64,000 nt of DNA, from NCBI GenBank assembly GCA_017481575.1, contig JAFUPA010000065.1:48424-112423 (forward strand), read 5' to 3'. The stretch is from Clostridia bacterium (GTDB taxonomy: Bacteria; Bacillota; Clostridia; Oscillospirales; Acutalibacteraceae). The translations under genes were made by a program, and so were the position numbers. The notes under the pieces were generated by a model that saw only the letters and a list, made by a program, of their open reading frames with translations, ran no database searches and had not been told where the DNA came from. Every line of letters starts with the position of its first letter. Within the stretch, counting starts at the first letter, position 1. Below, in pieces: positions 15,936 to 25,371 of this stretch.

Positions 15936-18900
15936 TTATTCAACTGTGTACTCTACTGTACCAGCGTCTGTCCATACACCTGCAACCTTGATCTGAACCT
16001 TAACGATATTCAAACCGTCATTGTTCATCCAAGCATTACCTGTAAACATAAGGTCACCGTTAGCAAGAACATATGCCTTGTCTGCAGAGTAAGTTGTTGT
16101 TGTGTTGTTGTCCATTACGAATCTGATAGCCTGAGCATCAGGACCTGTGATAACTACTGTTGAAACAGCGCCCTTCTTACCTGATGTAGCTGCCGGTCCG
16201 ATTGAACGAACTGATGCATCATATGTGGGTTCAAGAACTTCAACTGTGAAGTTGTATGTCTCTGTCTCCCAGATGTATGATGTGCCTGACAAGTACTTAG
16301 CACGAGCCTTTACGTCAGGACCGATGAGGTTAGTTGTGATTGTCCATACTTCGTATGCAACTGAACGATCAAGTGAGTTAACTTCTACGCCGTCTGCGTT
16401 GTAGCTAACGATTGTAACGTTCTTGTTGTATCTGTCGTATGTTCTTGTACCGCCGTCTTTCTCGATGAACTGGATCATAGCGGGTCTGTCTTCAACTGAA
16501 ACTGTGAATGTGTTATGAGTATCCTCTGAAGGAGTCCAGTTAATTGTCATGATCTTTGACTTAACTTCCTTCTCCTTAAGACCTGCGATAGCATCTGTGA
16601 TAGCCTTAGTTGCTGCGTCGATAACAGACTGTGATGACTCACCAAGGTTTCTGTCAACTGCTCTACCAGCTGCAACTGCATCTGCAAGAACTGAGTATGT
16701 CTCTTCTGACCATACGTTCGGGTCGTAGCCGTCGCCTTCTGCGATAGCTGCGTCGAGAGCTGTGTAGTCAGCCTTCTTCTCAAGAGCTGCGATAGCGTCT
16801 GTGATAGCCTTTGCTGCATCATCAACGATAGCCTGATCAGCTACAAGGAGATCTCTTGCTACTGCGTTACCAGCTGCAACTGCATCTGTAAGAGCTGTGT
16901 ATGAAACTACTGTGTAATCAGCAGCTGCATAGTTAGCTGCATCTGCGATAGCTGCATCGAGAGCTGTGTAATCAGCATAATCGATAACTACTTCTTCAAG
17001 GTTATCAAGAGCTGTGTTGATAGCTTCTGCATAAGCATCAACCTGTGCCTGATAGTTTTCGTTAAGATCCCAGTCAACTGCGTCAACTGCTGCCTTAACT
17101 GCTGCATATGATTCAGGAGTATACTTTGTTTCGTCGAGAGCTTCGAACTCTGCCTGAGCTGCTTCAACTTCTGTGTAGTCAGCTGCTGCTGCTGCGTCAA
17201 CTGTAACCTTCAAGAACTGAATCTCCTGAAGCTTTGCCTTTGCATACTGCTCGTGTGTGTAATCCCAAACGAGAGCTTCCTTCTTAGCAAGGTATGCTGC
17301 GTATGAATCTGCATTGTAGTAATCAACGGGGTTAGCTTCGATAGCTGCGATATGATCGTTGATTGCTGTGTAGTCGTATGCTCTGTAAACAGGAGCATCG
17401 AGGAGAGCGTTGATAGCTGTTGCATAGCCGTCAACTGTTGCCTGATCCTTCTTCTTAAGACCTTCAACAACTGCCTCAACTGCTGCATTTACTTCTGCAA
17501 TCCACTCGTCTGCATAACGAAGTGTGCCTTCGTCATTTTCAGCAACCTTAGCCTGAGCTGCTGTGATTGCTGTGTTAACTGCTGTGTAGTCAGCGTCTGC
17601 TTCAACAAGAGCACCGAGAGCTGTTGTAAGAGCTGTCTCTGCCTCGTCGATTGTTGCCTGATCCTCTGATGTGAGGTCACGTGCAACTGCTTCTGCTGCT
17701 GCAAGAGCTGTTTCAACTGCTGCATAAGAATCTGTTGTGTAGTGATCAGCTACGAGAGCCTTTGCGGTCTCGATAGCCTTATCAAGAGCTGAATAGTCAG
17801 CGCCTGTTGCGGGAACAAGAGCTGTGATAGCATCATTAAGAGCTGTAGCTGCTGCATCGATGATGCCCTGGTCTGAATACTTGAGACCTTCTGCTACTGC
17901 GCAAGCTTCGTCATAAGCAGCCTTTGCATTTGCATAAGAAGCCTTTGTCCAATCTGCTTCGTTAAGAGCTACGAAAGCGTCCTTAGCTGCTGTAAGAGCT
18001 GTGTAGTCAGCATCCTTTTCTGTGAGGCCTGCGTGAGAGTTTGTGAGCTCTGCAAGAGCGTTTGTGATGTCATCCTGTGATGTAGCAGTCTTGTTATCAA
18101 CCATGTTCTGTGCAAAAGCAAGAGCATTGTTGAAGCGACCTGCTGTATCAACTGTATAGATTGATGTGTCTGTGTCCTTAACTTCGTTTACCTTTGCTTC
18201 AAGAGCTGAATAGTCAAGGTTAGGAGCAAGGTTGTCAATAGCTGTTGCAAGAGCTGTAGCTGCTGCATCGATTGTGCCCTGCTGTGAAGCACCAAGGCCT
18301 TCTTCGATAGCTGATGCTGTTGCATAAGCTTCTTCTACTGCTGCCCATGTGTCTGTTGTCCAGTCAGCAGAATTAAGAGTTGCATACTCTGCAAGAGCTT
18401 CGTTAAGAGCTGTGTAATCAGCAAGGTTCTCAACTGCTGCGATAGCTTCGTCAAGAGTTGTGATCATAGATGTAACGTCGTCCTGTGAAGAAGCTGTCTG
18501 ACCGTCAACCATAGCCTGAGCTGCTGTGATAGCTGCTGCAAGAGCGTCTGCAGAAGCTGTTGTAGCATTTGATGTGTCAACTGCCTTAGCTTCAGTAATC
18601 TTTGCTTCAAGAGCTGAATAGTCGATTGTTGTTGTTTCGCCGGGGATAACAAGTGTAAGAGTAGCTTCTGAAAGATCCCAATAGAGATATTCGTCGCCAT
18701 ACTTCATGTTCGGGTTAAGTGATGACTGTGTGTCAACAACTTCGCAAGGCTCTTCACAGTCTGCGCAAACACCGTTTTCGTAAAGTCTGAGAGCACCCTT
18801 CGGCTTAGCTTCTCTCTGCTCTGTTCCTTCAGGAATAGTAACATAGAATGTGTCGCCAGGCTGTGCATCTTCAGGAACCTTAAGAGTCATCATGATAAGA

Positions 18901-19520
18901 TGATTGTCTGTATCTTCCCAAATATTTGTCCAACCTGAGTTTTCTGAAACGAGGTTGTTCAAACGGTTGAACTTCCACTCTTCCATATTGAAGAGGTTGT
19001 TACCCTCATCATCTGTCGGCCAGTTCTGCTCAACGTCAGCGTTGAAAGTGTCATTCTGGTATGTCCAGAAGTTCTGAGCTGAGTAAGATGTACCCTGAGC
19101 TGCTGCCCATTCATTGTTTGTGTTCCAGATATGAATCTTTTTCTGGTTAGCTGCTGAGAATGATGATGCTGAAGGTCTCTGTACGAAATAATCTTCATAA
19201 CCATCAATAAGCTCTGCTGAATAGAAAAGGTTTGCCTGGAATGTGTGGACGTAATAGTCATTTGTTGCATAAAGACGAACGAAAACATGGTCGCCGGGCT
19301 GTACTTCAAGAGTACCACCAGCTTCTGATTCATCGCCTTCTGTGATAGTTACTTTTGCATTTGATGACCAAACAGCTGAACCAGCTGAACCTGTAAGCCA
19401 AACCTTAGCATGGTGTGTGGCTGTATCAGGATCACCGTTAGCTGAACCAACAACTGCGAAAGCGCTGAGTGCGAGTACCATTGCAAGTACAACACTCAAA
19501 ACTTTTTTTGCGAGTTTCAT
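15936..19520 (-). CDS. Exported protein with cohesin-like candidate domain, ten FIVAR-type repeats and two Ig-like domains
   Basis: A 1,194-aa secreted protein. The signal peptide is residues 1-27 (KKVLSVVLAMVLALSAFAVVGSA). Residues about 30-290 form a beta-rich domain (VQPGDHVFVRLYATND, then LKVPEDAQPGDTFYVTIPEG). I read it as cohesin-like, with low certainty. Ten repeats of about 65-75 aa follow, each opening DYxAL/V and carrying the FIVAR pattern with Gln-x-x-Asp-x-A and AI-x-x-L, to about residue 1000. Two Ig-like domains end the protein. No catalytic motif, LPxTG or S-layer motif is visible. The FIVAR array is probably a rigid helical stalk. AGGAGG lies 8 nt before the ATG. It is the last gene of the three-gene locus. 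Confidence 0.85.
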   Translation of the reverse strand: MKLAKKVLSVVLAMVLALSAFAVVGSANGDPDTATHHAKVWLTGSAGSAVWSSNAKVTITEGDESEAGGTLEVQPGDHVFVRLYATNDYYVHTFQANLFYSAELIDGYEDYFVQRPSASSFSAANQKKIHIWNTNNEWAAAQGTSYSAQNFWTYQNDTFNADVEQNWPTDDEGNNLFNMEEWKFNRLNNLVSENSGWTNIWEDTDNHLIMMTLKVPEDAQPGDTFYVTIPEGTEQREAKPKGALRLYENGVCADCEEPCEVVDTQSSLNPNMKYGDEYLYWDLSEATLTLVIPGETTTIDYSALEAKITEAKAVDTSNATTASADALAAAITAAQAMVDGQTASSQDDVTSMITTLDEAIAAVENLADYTALNEALAEYATLNSADWTTDTWAAVEEAYATASAIEEGLGASQQGTIDAAATALATAIDNLAPNLDYSALEAKVNEVKDTDTSIYTVDTAGRFNNALAFAQNMVDNKTATSQDDITNALAELTNSHAGLTEKDADYTALTAAKDAFVALNEADWTKASYANAKAAYDEACAVAEGLKYSDQGIIDAAATALNDAITALVPATGADYSALDKAIETAKALVADHYTTDSYAAVETALAAAEAVARDLTSEDQATIDEAETALTTALGALVEADADYTAVNTAITAAQAKVAENDEGTLRYADEWIAEVNAAVEAVVEGLKKKDQATVDGYATAINALLDAPVYRAYDYTAINDHIAAIEANPVDYYNADSYAAYLAKKEALVWDYTHEQYAKAKLQEIQFLKVTVDAAAAADYTEVEAAQAEFEALDETKYTPESYAAVKAAVDAVDWDLNENYQAQVDAYAEAINTALDNLEEVVIDYADYTALDAAIADAANYAAADYTVVSYTALTDAVAAGNAVARDLLVADQAIVDDAAKAITDAIAALEKKADYTALDAAIAEGDGYDPNVWSEETYSVLADAVAAGRAVDRNLGESSQSVIDAATKAITDAIAGLKEKEVKSKIMTINWTPSEDTHNTFTVSVEDRPAMIQFIEKDGGTRTYDRYNKNVTIVSYNADGVEVNSLDRSVAYEVWTITTNLIGPDVKARAKYLSGTSYIWETETYNFTVEVLEPTYDASVRSIGPAATSGKKGAVSTVVITGPDAQAIRFVMDNNTTTTYSADKAYVLANGDLMFTGNAWMNNDGLNIVKVQIKVAGVWTDAGTVEYTVE

Positions 19521-19570
19521 TGAATAATCCTCCTAAATTAATATTACCAAATAATCAGTCTTTCGGCTAA

Positions 19571-20647
19571 TTAGTATGGATTAGATTGATCAATAACGAC
19601 TGAACCTGAAGTAACTGCGAGATAACTCGGCAAGTCACCGATATCAACTAAGCCGTCGTTTGACAGGTCACCTGCAAAGATGACAACTGCATCTTCACAA
19701 GTTGTAGAACCGCTTGCATAGCTGATGACATGTGTCAGGTCATTATTATCAACAAGTGCATCACCGTTGATATCACCGAAGATGATAAGGTTATAACTCT
19801 TGACAGTAACAGCATCAATCTGGAGATTGATAACTGTGCCTGTGCCATAACCAAATTCTGCCGGTGCTGAACGGATAACTGCATCACCAGTCGCTGTTAC
19901 GTACTCTTTAATGTCAGAATTACTTGCAATACCTTCATTAAAGCCGTAAACACGACGGTTATCTTCATCAACTGTAGCGGGTGTGCCGTAGTCTTCGTTG
20001 GGAACCAAGGCAACCTGCTCACCAACTACCATTGCATTTGCAGGAACAAATGTCATAGCACATGTAGTTGAATCGAGATAATAGAATGTTGTTGCATCTG
20101 CAGGATTTTCAATAGCCTGATAGTAGAACAAGTCGGACTCTTCGGGAATGAAGATTGTACCTGTTTTACCAACTGCAGATGACTTTGTTTTAAGCTCGAA
20201 GGTGAAAGCGAGTTCACCGGCTTCGTTATTGATGTGACCAACCTCACCGTTTGCAGCAGAAGCTGTCCACTGAACAAGAACACAACCAAAAGCGGATGAG
20301 TCGTAAGCATCAGGGATATACTGTGCGGTGTCCACTGTGTTTGAGCTGATTGTACCTGATGAAGCACAGGTATTATAGCCTGTAAGACCGATGATTGTAG
20401 GAAGCTCATAAACTGTTGAGTCGAACATTATCGGGAAGCGGAAAGACGGAACATTGTAGTTACAAGCGATTGTAACACGAACCTGCACAGCAGTTTCTGC
20501 TTCATATGTTTCGTTATCCGTTGTGATTGTTACTGTCATTGCTTCTGTTCCTGTAGGAGTGCCGGCAGCTGATGCGCTGACAGCAAATATGGAACAAGCA
20601 AGAGTTACAGCAAGAAGAATAGCAAGAATTTTCTTTGAAATTTTCAC
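19571..20647 (-). CDS. Exported protein with cohesin-like domain and C-terminal type I dockerin
   Basis: A 358-aa protein with a signal peptide (residues 1-27, ILAILLAVTLACSIFAVSASA). Residues about 35-195 match the cohesin pattern: VQVRVTIACNYNVPSFRFPIMF, a YDSTVYEL-like strand and GELAFTFELKTKSSA. An X/Ig-like module (RRVYGFNEGIASNSDIKEYV, ending SYNLIIF) precedes the dockerin at 292-358. The two calcium loops are DINGDALVDNND and DLSNDGLVDIGD. Having both modules makes it a small scaffoldin or adaptor candidate. The start is GTG at 20647, with GGAGGAG 6 nt upstream. It lies 50 bp before the FIVAR gene. Confidence 0.85.
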   Translation of the reverse strand: MKISKKILAILLAVTLACSIFAVSASAAGTPTGTEAMTVTITTDNETYEAETAVQVRVTIACNYNVPSFRFPIMFDSTVYELPTIIGLTGYNTCASSGTISSNTVDTAQYIPDAYDSSAFGCVLVQWTASAANGEVGHINNEAGELAFTFELKTKSSAVGKTGTIFIPEESDLFYYQAIENPADATTFYYLDSTTCAMTFVPANAMVVGEQVALVPNEDYGTPATVDEDNRRVYGFNEGIASNSDIKEYVTATGDAVIRSAPAEFGYGTGTVINLQIDAVTVKSYNLIIFGDINGDALVDNNDLTHVISYASGSTTCEDAVVIFAGDLSNDGLVDIGDLPSYLAVTSGSVVIDQSNPY

Positions 20648-20705
20648 TTTATACTCCTCCTGTTCATCTTTTTATATACGGCATAGAGCTGACCTCTCGC
20701 CGTTA

Positions 20706-20735
20706 TTTCCTCAGAGGCTTTCGCCTCCGAGGAAA
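20706..20735 (-). other. Intercistronic hairpin with GNRA tetraloop
   Basis: A stem of 12 pairs with one A-C mismatch; on the minus strand it closes on GAAA. It lies in the 116-bp gap between the 1,361-aa dockerin gene and the cohesin-dockerin gene. No U-run follows, so it is more likely a processing or stability element that lets the genes be expressed unequally. Confidence 0.6.
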
Positions 20736-20763
20736 TTATTATTTGGTTTGAGTGAAATATTAA

Positions 20764-23700
20764 TTATGCGATTTCACGTGTTTCGTAGTTAACAACTACT
20801 GAACCTGCAGCAACTGCAAGGTAGCTACTGAGGTCTGATGTATCGATAGCACCATCAAAGTTAACGTCGCCAGCTGCCAAGCCAAGGTCTGACGGAACAT
20901 CAGAACCTGCTGTGAATACAAGAACCTGGCTAACCTCAGATGTATCTGTCATACCGTCACCTGTGATGTCAGTGTAAACAGCTACTGTGTATGCTGCAAG
21001 AACTGAATCATCAGCTTCGCTCTTGACTGTAACAACAGCGCCTGTTGAATAATAGCCGCCTTCGTTTTCAGTTACTTCAACGTAGCAACCTGAGCATACG
21101 AAGTAATCTGCCAAGTCGTTATCAGGGTTGATACCTGTGATGAAGAGTTCACCTGTTTCAACGCCTTCTACAAGCACAACTGTCTCTGTGAATTCGTAAG
21201 AAGCTTCGTCACCGCCAACGTCGCCGCCCTCTGTAGGAGCAACAAGTCTCTTCTCTGCCTCGAGAAGCTCACGATATGCTGTCTTAACCTTTGTCGGGTT
21301 AGAAGCGTCATCGTTTACTGTTGATGTAGCAAAGTTAACTGCCTTCTGGTAGTTGTCCCAAGACTCTGTTGAGTATTCGGAAGAATCACCGATTGTACGA
21401 GTCGGGTTAGCAAGCTCTCTCTCAAGGTGAGTCTTAACTGCATCCCTTGGAAGAAGTCTGCCGTAGTAGAGTGAGAATCTGTGCTCGTTGTAAGCCTTTG
21501 TAAGCTCGTTAACAACTGCAACTTCACCTGTCTCTTCGTCAGGAATTGTTGCTGCATCAATCATGCCCTGGAGTGTTCTCAACTCGTCACGGAAGTTGTA
21601 GTATGTATATGCTACATAGTCAGAAACGCCCAAATGAACGTATGAAGGATCGTCATAGCTGAGGTCTTCCGGATTTGACGGGAAGCACTTGTCGATGAGT
21701 GCCTGTGAAGACTCAACACCAGCTGAAAGAACCTGTGCTTCAAGCTCTTCGATAGCAGCTGTAAGGTTGTTGAATGCGGGCTCGTAAAGACGAGCTTTAC
21801 CCTTGATTGTACCAAGTGCGAATGTACCGTTACGGCATGTGCTGTAAACTGCCTTTGCAGCCTGCTGCATTGCTACAACATAAGCTTCCCAAACTGACAA
21901 GCCTGCGAATATATCAGTCTTTGTTGTATCCAACGGGTCGATATAAGACAATGTTGTATCTGCTGTAGCATAAGCTGACTGCTGACGGTGCTTGCCCATT
22001 TCGCTCTCAAGGAGACCCGGGAGACCGAAGTCGTTGTAGAGATAGATACGAGCCGCTGTGTTCTTAAGTGTTGTTGAACCAACTGTTGCACCTAAGGTGT
22101 AAGAAATCGTCGGGTAACGAGAAACCAAACCTGTTGTTGCGTTATACATTGTGTTATTTTCGATCATTGAAAGCCAAGCAGCATCCTTCTCTTCGCCTGT
22201 GAGAGCGTCGTATGCTTCTGTCTCTTCAAATACCTTTACGTTACCGATACCTGCTGTATCGTCAACCTGCTGCATAATTGTAGCAGCTTCTGTGACAAGC
22301 TGAAGGTAGCAAGTGTCGTCTGTTGTAACGAGTGACTCGAGTGCCTTAAGAACGTACGGAACTGCTGTTGCCTCTGCAGCGTTAGTGTTCTGAACAGTAA
22401 CTGTGATGTCTGTCAAATCGCCAAAGCTGTTAGCATAGAGGTAACGAGGACCGTCGGTGATTGAGTAACCGCCTGAAGCTGTTGATGTAAGCTTTGTCTC
22501 GTTATCAGGAGCTTCGTTGTAAGCAATGTATGAATACATTGTCTCTGTGATAGGAGCATCTGTAAGCGGTGAGCCGTCCTCTGTAAGAACGTCATAAGTG
22601 ATTGTTACAACGAACGGTGTTGATGCTGAAACTGAACCTGTGAAGGAGAATTCAGCTGTCTGACCACCGGCGATTGTGTCCGGATATGTAGCAGAAATTG
22701 CTGCAATGTTTGTTGTAACTGACTGGATATCGTATGTGTAGAGGCTATCCTGATGGAACACGCCGTTAGCATCTGTATAACCAGTGTTGATACCTGTTGA
22801 ACCGTTACGAACCATAAGCTTAAGAGCGATGGAGCCAGCGGTGCTGATTGAGTTACCGTCAACGTTTGCGTCTGTCGGATCCCAGTTAAGCTCGGGGAAC
22901 TCGAATTCCTGAGCGTTTGTGAGGTCGAGGATGCTACAAATAACAGGAAGGATTGCCTGTGCAAGGTTCTCTCTGTATGTGTAGAGATCTGTGAAGATCA
23001 TATCTACTGTACTTGCAAGAGCAGCGTTTGTAACAAGAGCATCGAGAGATGTACTAGCCTTGAAAGCACCCGGGAAGATGATGTTTACAATTCTAGTAAC
23101 AAGGTTGATGATTACCTGCTTCGGAGTCTTCTGAAGTTCTGAATCTGAACGATACTCGAACATTGCGAAGAGTGAATCGAAGTCAAGGTCTGCAATTGCG
23201 TCAACGAGAGTGAAGATGAATGTCTTCATGCTGCCGTTAGCAACTGTGGGAAGCCAGTTTTCAGGAATGATTGAGAAGATAACCTTATCGATTGTTTCCC
23301 AACCTGTAGCGTTTTCATCGAATGTGATACCGTTGAGAACGCCTGAATAGTTATCTACTGCGTAGTCAGCAGCCTTCTTGAGCTGAGCGTCAACGCCTTC
23401 CATATCGTATACGAACTCAAGGCCCATATCGATCTCTGCGCTTACAGCGTGGATAGCATAGTTGATACCCAAGATTACGATAGAATCTGTGCTGTTGGGA
23501 TCAAGATTTGAAAGGTCAAGCTCCGGAACGTCAGTTGCAAGTACCTGCTGAAGAGCAAGGAATGCGAACTCACGGATTGTTGATGTTTCGGGAACATACA
23601 TACCGTATGCTGAGCTATTGATGATAGCGCGAATTGCATAAATAACAAGTTCTTCATCACCCATAGCTTCGATCTCTTCTGCAGAAGCCAACTCAATGTA

Positions 23701-24849
23701 ATCTGCGAAGAGTTCATCACCTGCTGTGATAAGGAGTTCCTTAGCAACGTTTACAAGGTTCGGCTTGAGCTGTGACTGGTCGCCAGCTTCCCAAACCAAA
23801 ACTTCAGGATTGATGATTGCATCAAAGATTGACTTGATGATGTTGTTGCCCTGTGAAATGAATGTTCCGTCTGTGAACTCATATGCAGGAACTTCATAGT
23901 CAACATTGAGAATGTTTGCATACTCGTTAAGGTTTGAATAATCAAGTGTGTATGTGCCGTCGCCGTTGTCAATGTACTCAACGCCGCAGAACTTCTTGAT
24001 TGTCTCGCCGAGATCTTCGTTGATGATAGGAATAAGAATCTCGTTGTAGAGAACCTTGATGACGTTATCAAGGAAAGTATAAGCTGTACCTGTTGAGATG
24101 TTTGTCTTGCCTTCAAGAGCAGGAACAAGACCCTCAACATGCTCGATTGTGCCGTCATCGTTTTCCTCATCATAACCTGTAACAACATACTTGTCGATAA
24201 GGTCCTGAGCCATTGTGTCAACAGAAGAAGCAACTACCTGCTCGTCTGTACCTTCAACGCCGTAAGCAAACTCATAAAGCATACCCTTAAGGAGCTTGTT
24301 TACATCCAAGAACTCACTAAGGTCGATAAGTGAGCTGAGGAGAGAACCAGTGTCGAGAGTACCTGCAACGAAGGAAGAAAGAAGATCCTTGTTGTCATAA
24401 AGGAACTGGAATACTGCGTAAAGGATGTCTGTGTCTGTTTTGCCTGCTGTACCTCTTCTTACGCCACCTGCTGATTCATATGCAAATGCTTCAACATTAA
24501 GGTTCTGAAGGTCACCGAGCATACCCTTCAATGATGAGAAGAGAGCACCGTGAACGATTGCGTAAACAGAGTCCATTGCTGCATCTACAGATGTGAGGTC
24601 GATGTCACCAACGATGATATCCTCACGTGTGAACTTGAGCTGCTCTTTTGTGAGCATACGGTCAATTTCATCCAACGCAGCTGATGCATACTGATCAGTT
24701 GTAAGAACAGCCTTATCAAGCTTATTATACTGATTGATAATAGCTGAATCCTTATAAGCTGTGTATGCAGCGTTTGCACCGATTACGAGTGTTGAACACA
24801 ACATTATCATTGCGAGAATAACACTCAAAAATCTTTTTGCATTACCCAT
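20764..24849 (-). CDS. Giant exported dockerin protein, unknown central domains
   Basis: A 1,361-aa protein with a signal peptide (RFLSVILAMIMLCSTLVIGANA). The first 650 residues are helical and Leu/Asp-rich and match no family I know. A beta-rich region follows (TVTVQNTNAAEATAVPY), then a helical stretch with one FIVAR-like unit (YSTESWDNYQKAVNFA, about residue 1180). An X/Ig-like module (FITGINPDNDLADYFVCSGC) and a dockerin (last 68 residues; loops DITGDGMTDTSE and DVNFDGAIDTSD) end it. The start at 24849 is set by GGAGGTG 9 nt upstream; the in-frame ATG at 24867 touches that site. No glycosidase or protease motif was seen. It is the first gene of the locus, behind a structured leader. Confidence 0.82.
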   Translation of the reverse strand: MGNAKRFLSVILAMIMLCSTLVIGANAAYTAYKDSAIINQYNKLDKAVLTTDQYASAALDEIDRMLTKEQLKFTREDIIVGDIDLTSVDAAMDSVYAIVHGALFSSLKGMLGDLQNLNVEAFAYESAGGVRRGTAGKTDTDILYAVFQFLYDNKDLLSSFVAGTLDTGSLLSSLIDLSEFLDVNKLLKGMLYEFAYGVEGTDEQVVASSVDTMAQDLIDKYVVTGYDEENDDGTIEHVEGLVPALEGKTNISTGTAYTFLDNVIKVLYNEILIPIINEDLGETIKKFCGVEYIDNGDGTYTLDYSNLNEYANILNVDYEVPAYEFTDGTFISQGNNIIKSIFDAIINPEVLVWEAGDQSQLKPNLVNVAKELLITAGDELFADYIELASAEEIEAMGDEELVIYAIRAIINSSAYGMYVPETSTIREFAFLALQQVLATDVPELDLSNLDPNSTDSIVILGINYAIHAVSAEIDMGLEFVYDMEGVDAQLKKAADYAVDNYSGVLNGITFDENATGWETIDKVIFSIIPENWLPTVANGSMKTFIFTLVDAIADLDFDSLFAMFEYRSDSELQKTPKQVIINLVTRIVNIIFPGAFKASTSLDALVTNAALASTVDMIFTDLYTYRENLAQAILPVICSILDLTNAQEFEFPELNWDPTDANVDGNSISTAGSIALKLMVRNGSTGINTGYTDANGVFHQDSLYTYDIQSVTTNIAAISATYPDTIAGGQTAEFSFTGSVSASTPFVVTITYDVLTEDGSPLTDAPITETMYSYIAYNEAPDNETKLTSTASGGYSITDGPRYLYANSFGDLTDITVTVQNTNAAEATAVPYVLKALESLVTTDDTCYLQLVTEAATIMQQVDDTAGIGNVKVFEETEAYDALTGEEKDAAWLSMIENNTMYNATTGLVSRYPTISYTLGATVGSTTLKNTAARIYLYNDFGLPGLLESEMGKHRQQSAYATADTTLSYIDPLDTTKTDIFAGLSVWEAYVVAMQQAAKAVYSTCRNGTFALGTIKGKARLYEPAFNNLTAAIEELEAQVLSAGVESSQALIDKCFPSNPEDLSYDDPSYVHLGVSDYVAYTYYNFRDELRTLQGMIDAATIPDEETGEVAVVNELTKAYNEHRFSLYYGRLLPRDAVKTHLERELANPTRTIGDSSEYSTESWDNYQKAVNFATSTVNDDASNPTKVKTAYRELLEAEKRLVAPTEGGDVGGDEASYEFTETVVLVEGVETGELFITGINPDNDLADYFVCSGCYVEVTENEGGYYSTGAVVTVKSEADDSVLAAYTVAVYTDITGDGMTDTSEVSQVLVFTAGSDVPSDLGLAAGDVNFDGAIDTSDLSSYLAVAAGSVVVNYETREIA

Positions 24850-24865
24850 TTTGGATTGCACCTCC

Positions 24866-25140
24866 ATTAAAATTTGATACTAGTAAATAGTATTGGTTTT
24901 TGCACGCTTTTAATCAGCTGTGCACCGCTGATGCGACATTATTACGTTGTGTAATCTCCCCTTTCGAATCGAACCGCCGCCCGCCACCTAAGCCTTCCCG
25001 CTCTTAGCAGCGTGCTTGGCTCGTGCCGATGGTCGCGATTACTGACGTCAATACGACGCAAGTTTAAACCAGACGGGTGTCACAGCATAGCGTTGCTGAC
25101 ATCAGGGCACAATAACCCTAATGACACCACTCTTATGGTT
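24866..25140 (-). ncRNA. Structured 5' leader RNA, riboswitch-like candidate
   Basis: Between the promoter and the dockerin gene lies a leader of about 290 nt, GC-rich against AT-rich flanks. Helices include a three-way junction closed by 25122-25128/25076-25082, with arms 25116-25121/25102-25107 and 25094-25098/25083-25087. Segment 24951-24956 can pair either with 25037-25042 or, as 24951-24955, with 24941-24945. These two states are mutually exclusive. Further hairpins are 24913-24918/24927-24932 and 24877-24882/24888-24893, the last just before the GGAGGTG site at 24859-24865. I do not recognise the class. Confidence 0.55.
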
Positions 25141-25146
25141 AGTTTA

Positions 25147-25175
25147 AATATAAACCATTCTGCGGTCAAAGTCAA
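25147..25175 (-). promoter_or_regulatory. SigA promoter of the exported dockerin locus
   Basis: Minus strand TTGACT (25170-25175), 17 nt, TATATT (25147-25152). Transcription would begin near 25140, directly at the structured leader. Confidence 0.75.
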
Positions 25176-25298
25176 TAAATTTTCAAGTAATATTTTTAAT
25201 TTGTACATATTTCACAGTATTTGATATAATTTTTTTACTAGTTGAAAAATTGGAAGACACAAAACGCTTTTTTGTCGTTTTTTATTGTTCCAAACAGC

Positions 25299-25328
25299 AA
25301 AAAACGACACAGAAAAAGCTCTGTGCCG
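25299..25328 (-). terminator. Terminator of truB
   Basis: An 8-bp stem (25305-25312/25321-25328, one wobble) followed by TTTTTT on the minus strand. The same T-run can instead pair with a downstream A-run in a second hairpin (about 25274-25308). Confidence 0.75.
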
Positions 25329-25371
25329 TTGCGTTTGCTTTATTATATATATAAAATGTATACGATTTTGC

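Noticed and set aside
16547-19333. Many long open frames inside the FIVAR and dockerin genes in other frames
   Set aside because: They are Gln/Leu/Ser-rich or Cys-rich by-products of Ala-rich repeat codons, have no ribosome sites and fully overlap genes with clear signal peptides and domains.
24961-25030. tRNA- or tmRNA-like T-arm (GGTTCGATTC) in the leader RNA
   Set aside because: The T-stem arms are not complementary, no acceptor stem or CCA is in register, and no tag reading frame was found.
24868-25140. SRP RNA, RNase P RNA or c-di-GMP-I riboswitch in the leader
   Set aside because: The conserved cores (GGAAG-AGCA of SRP RNA, GAGGAAAGTC of RNase P, GCAAA/GAAA elements of the c-di-GMP-I class) were not seen in order.
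25012-25224. Plus-strand 70-aa frame across the leader RNA
   Set aside because: No ribosome site, no protein pattern, and it is antisense to the structured element and promoter.
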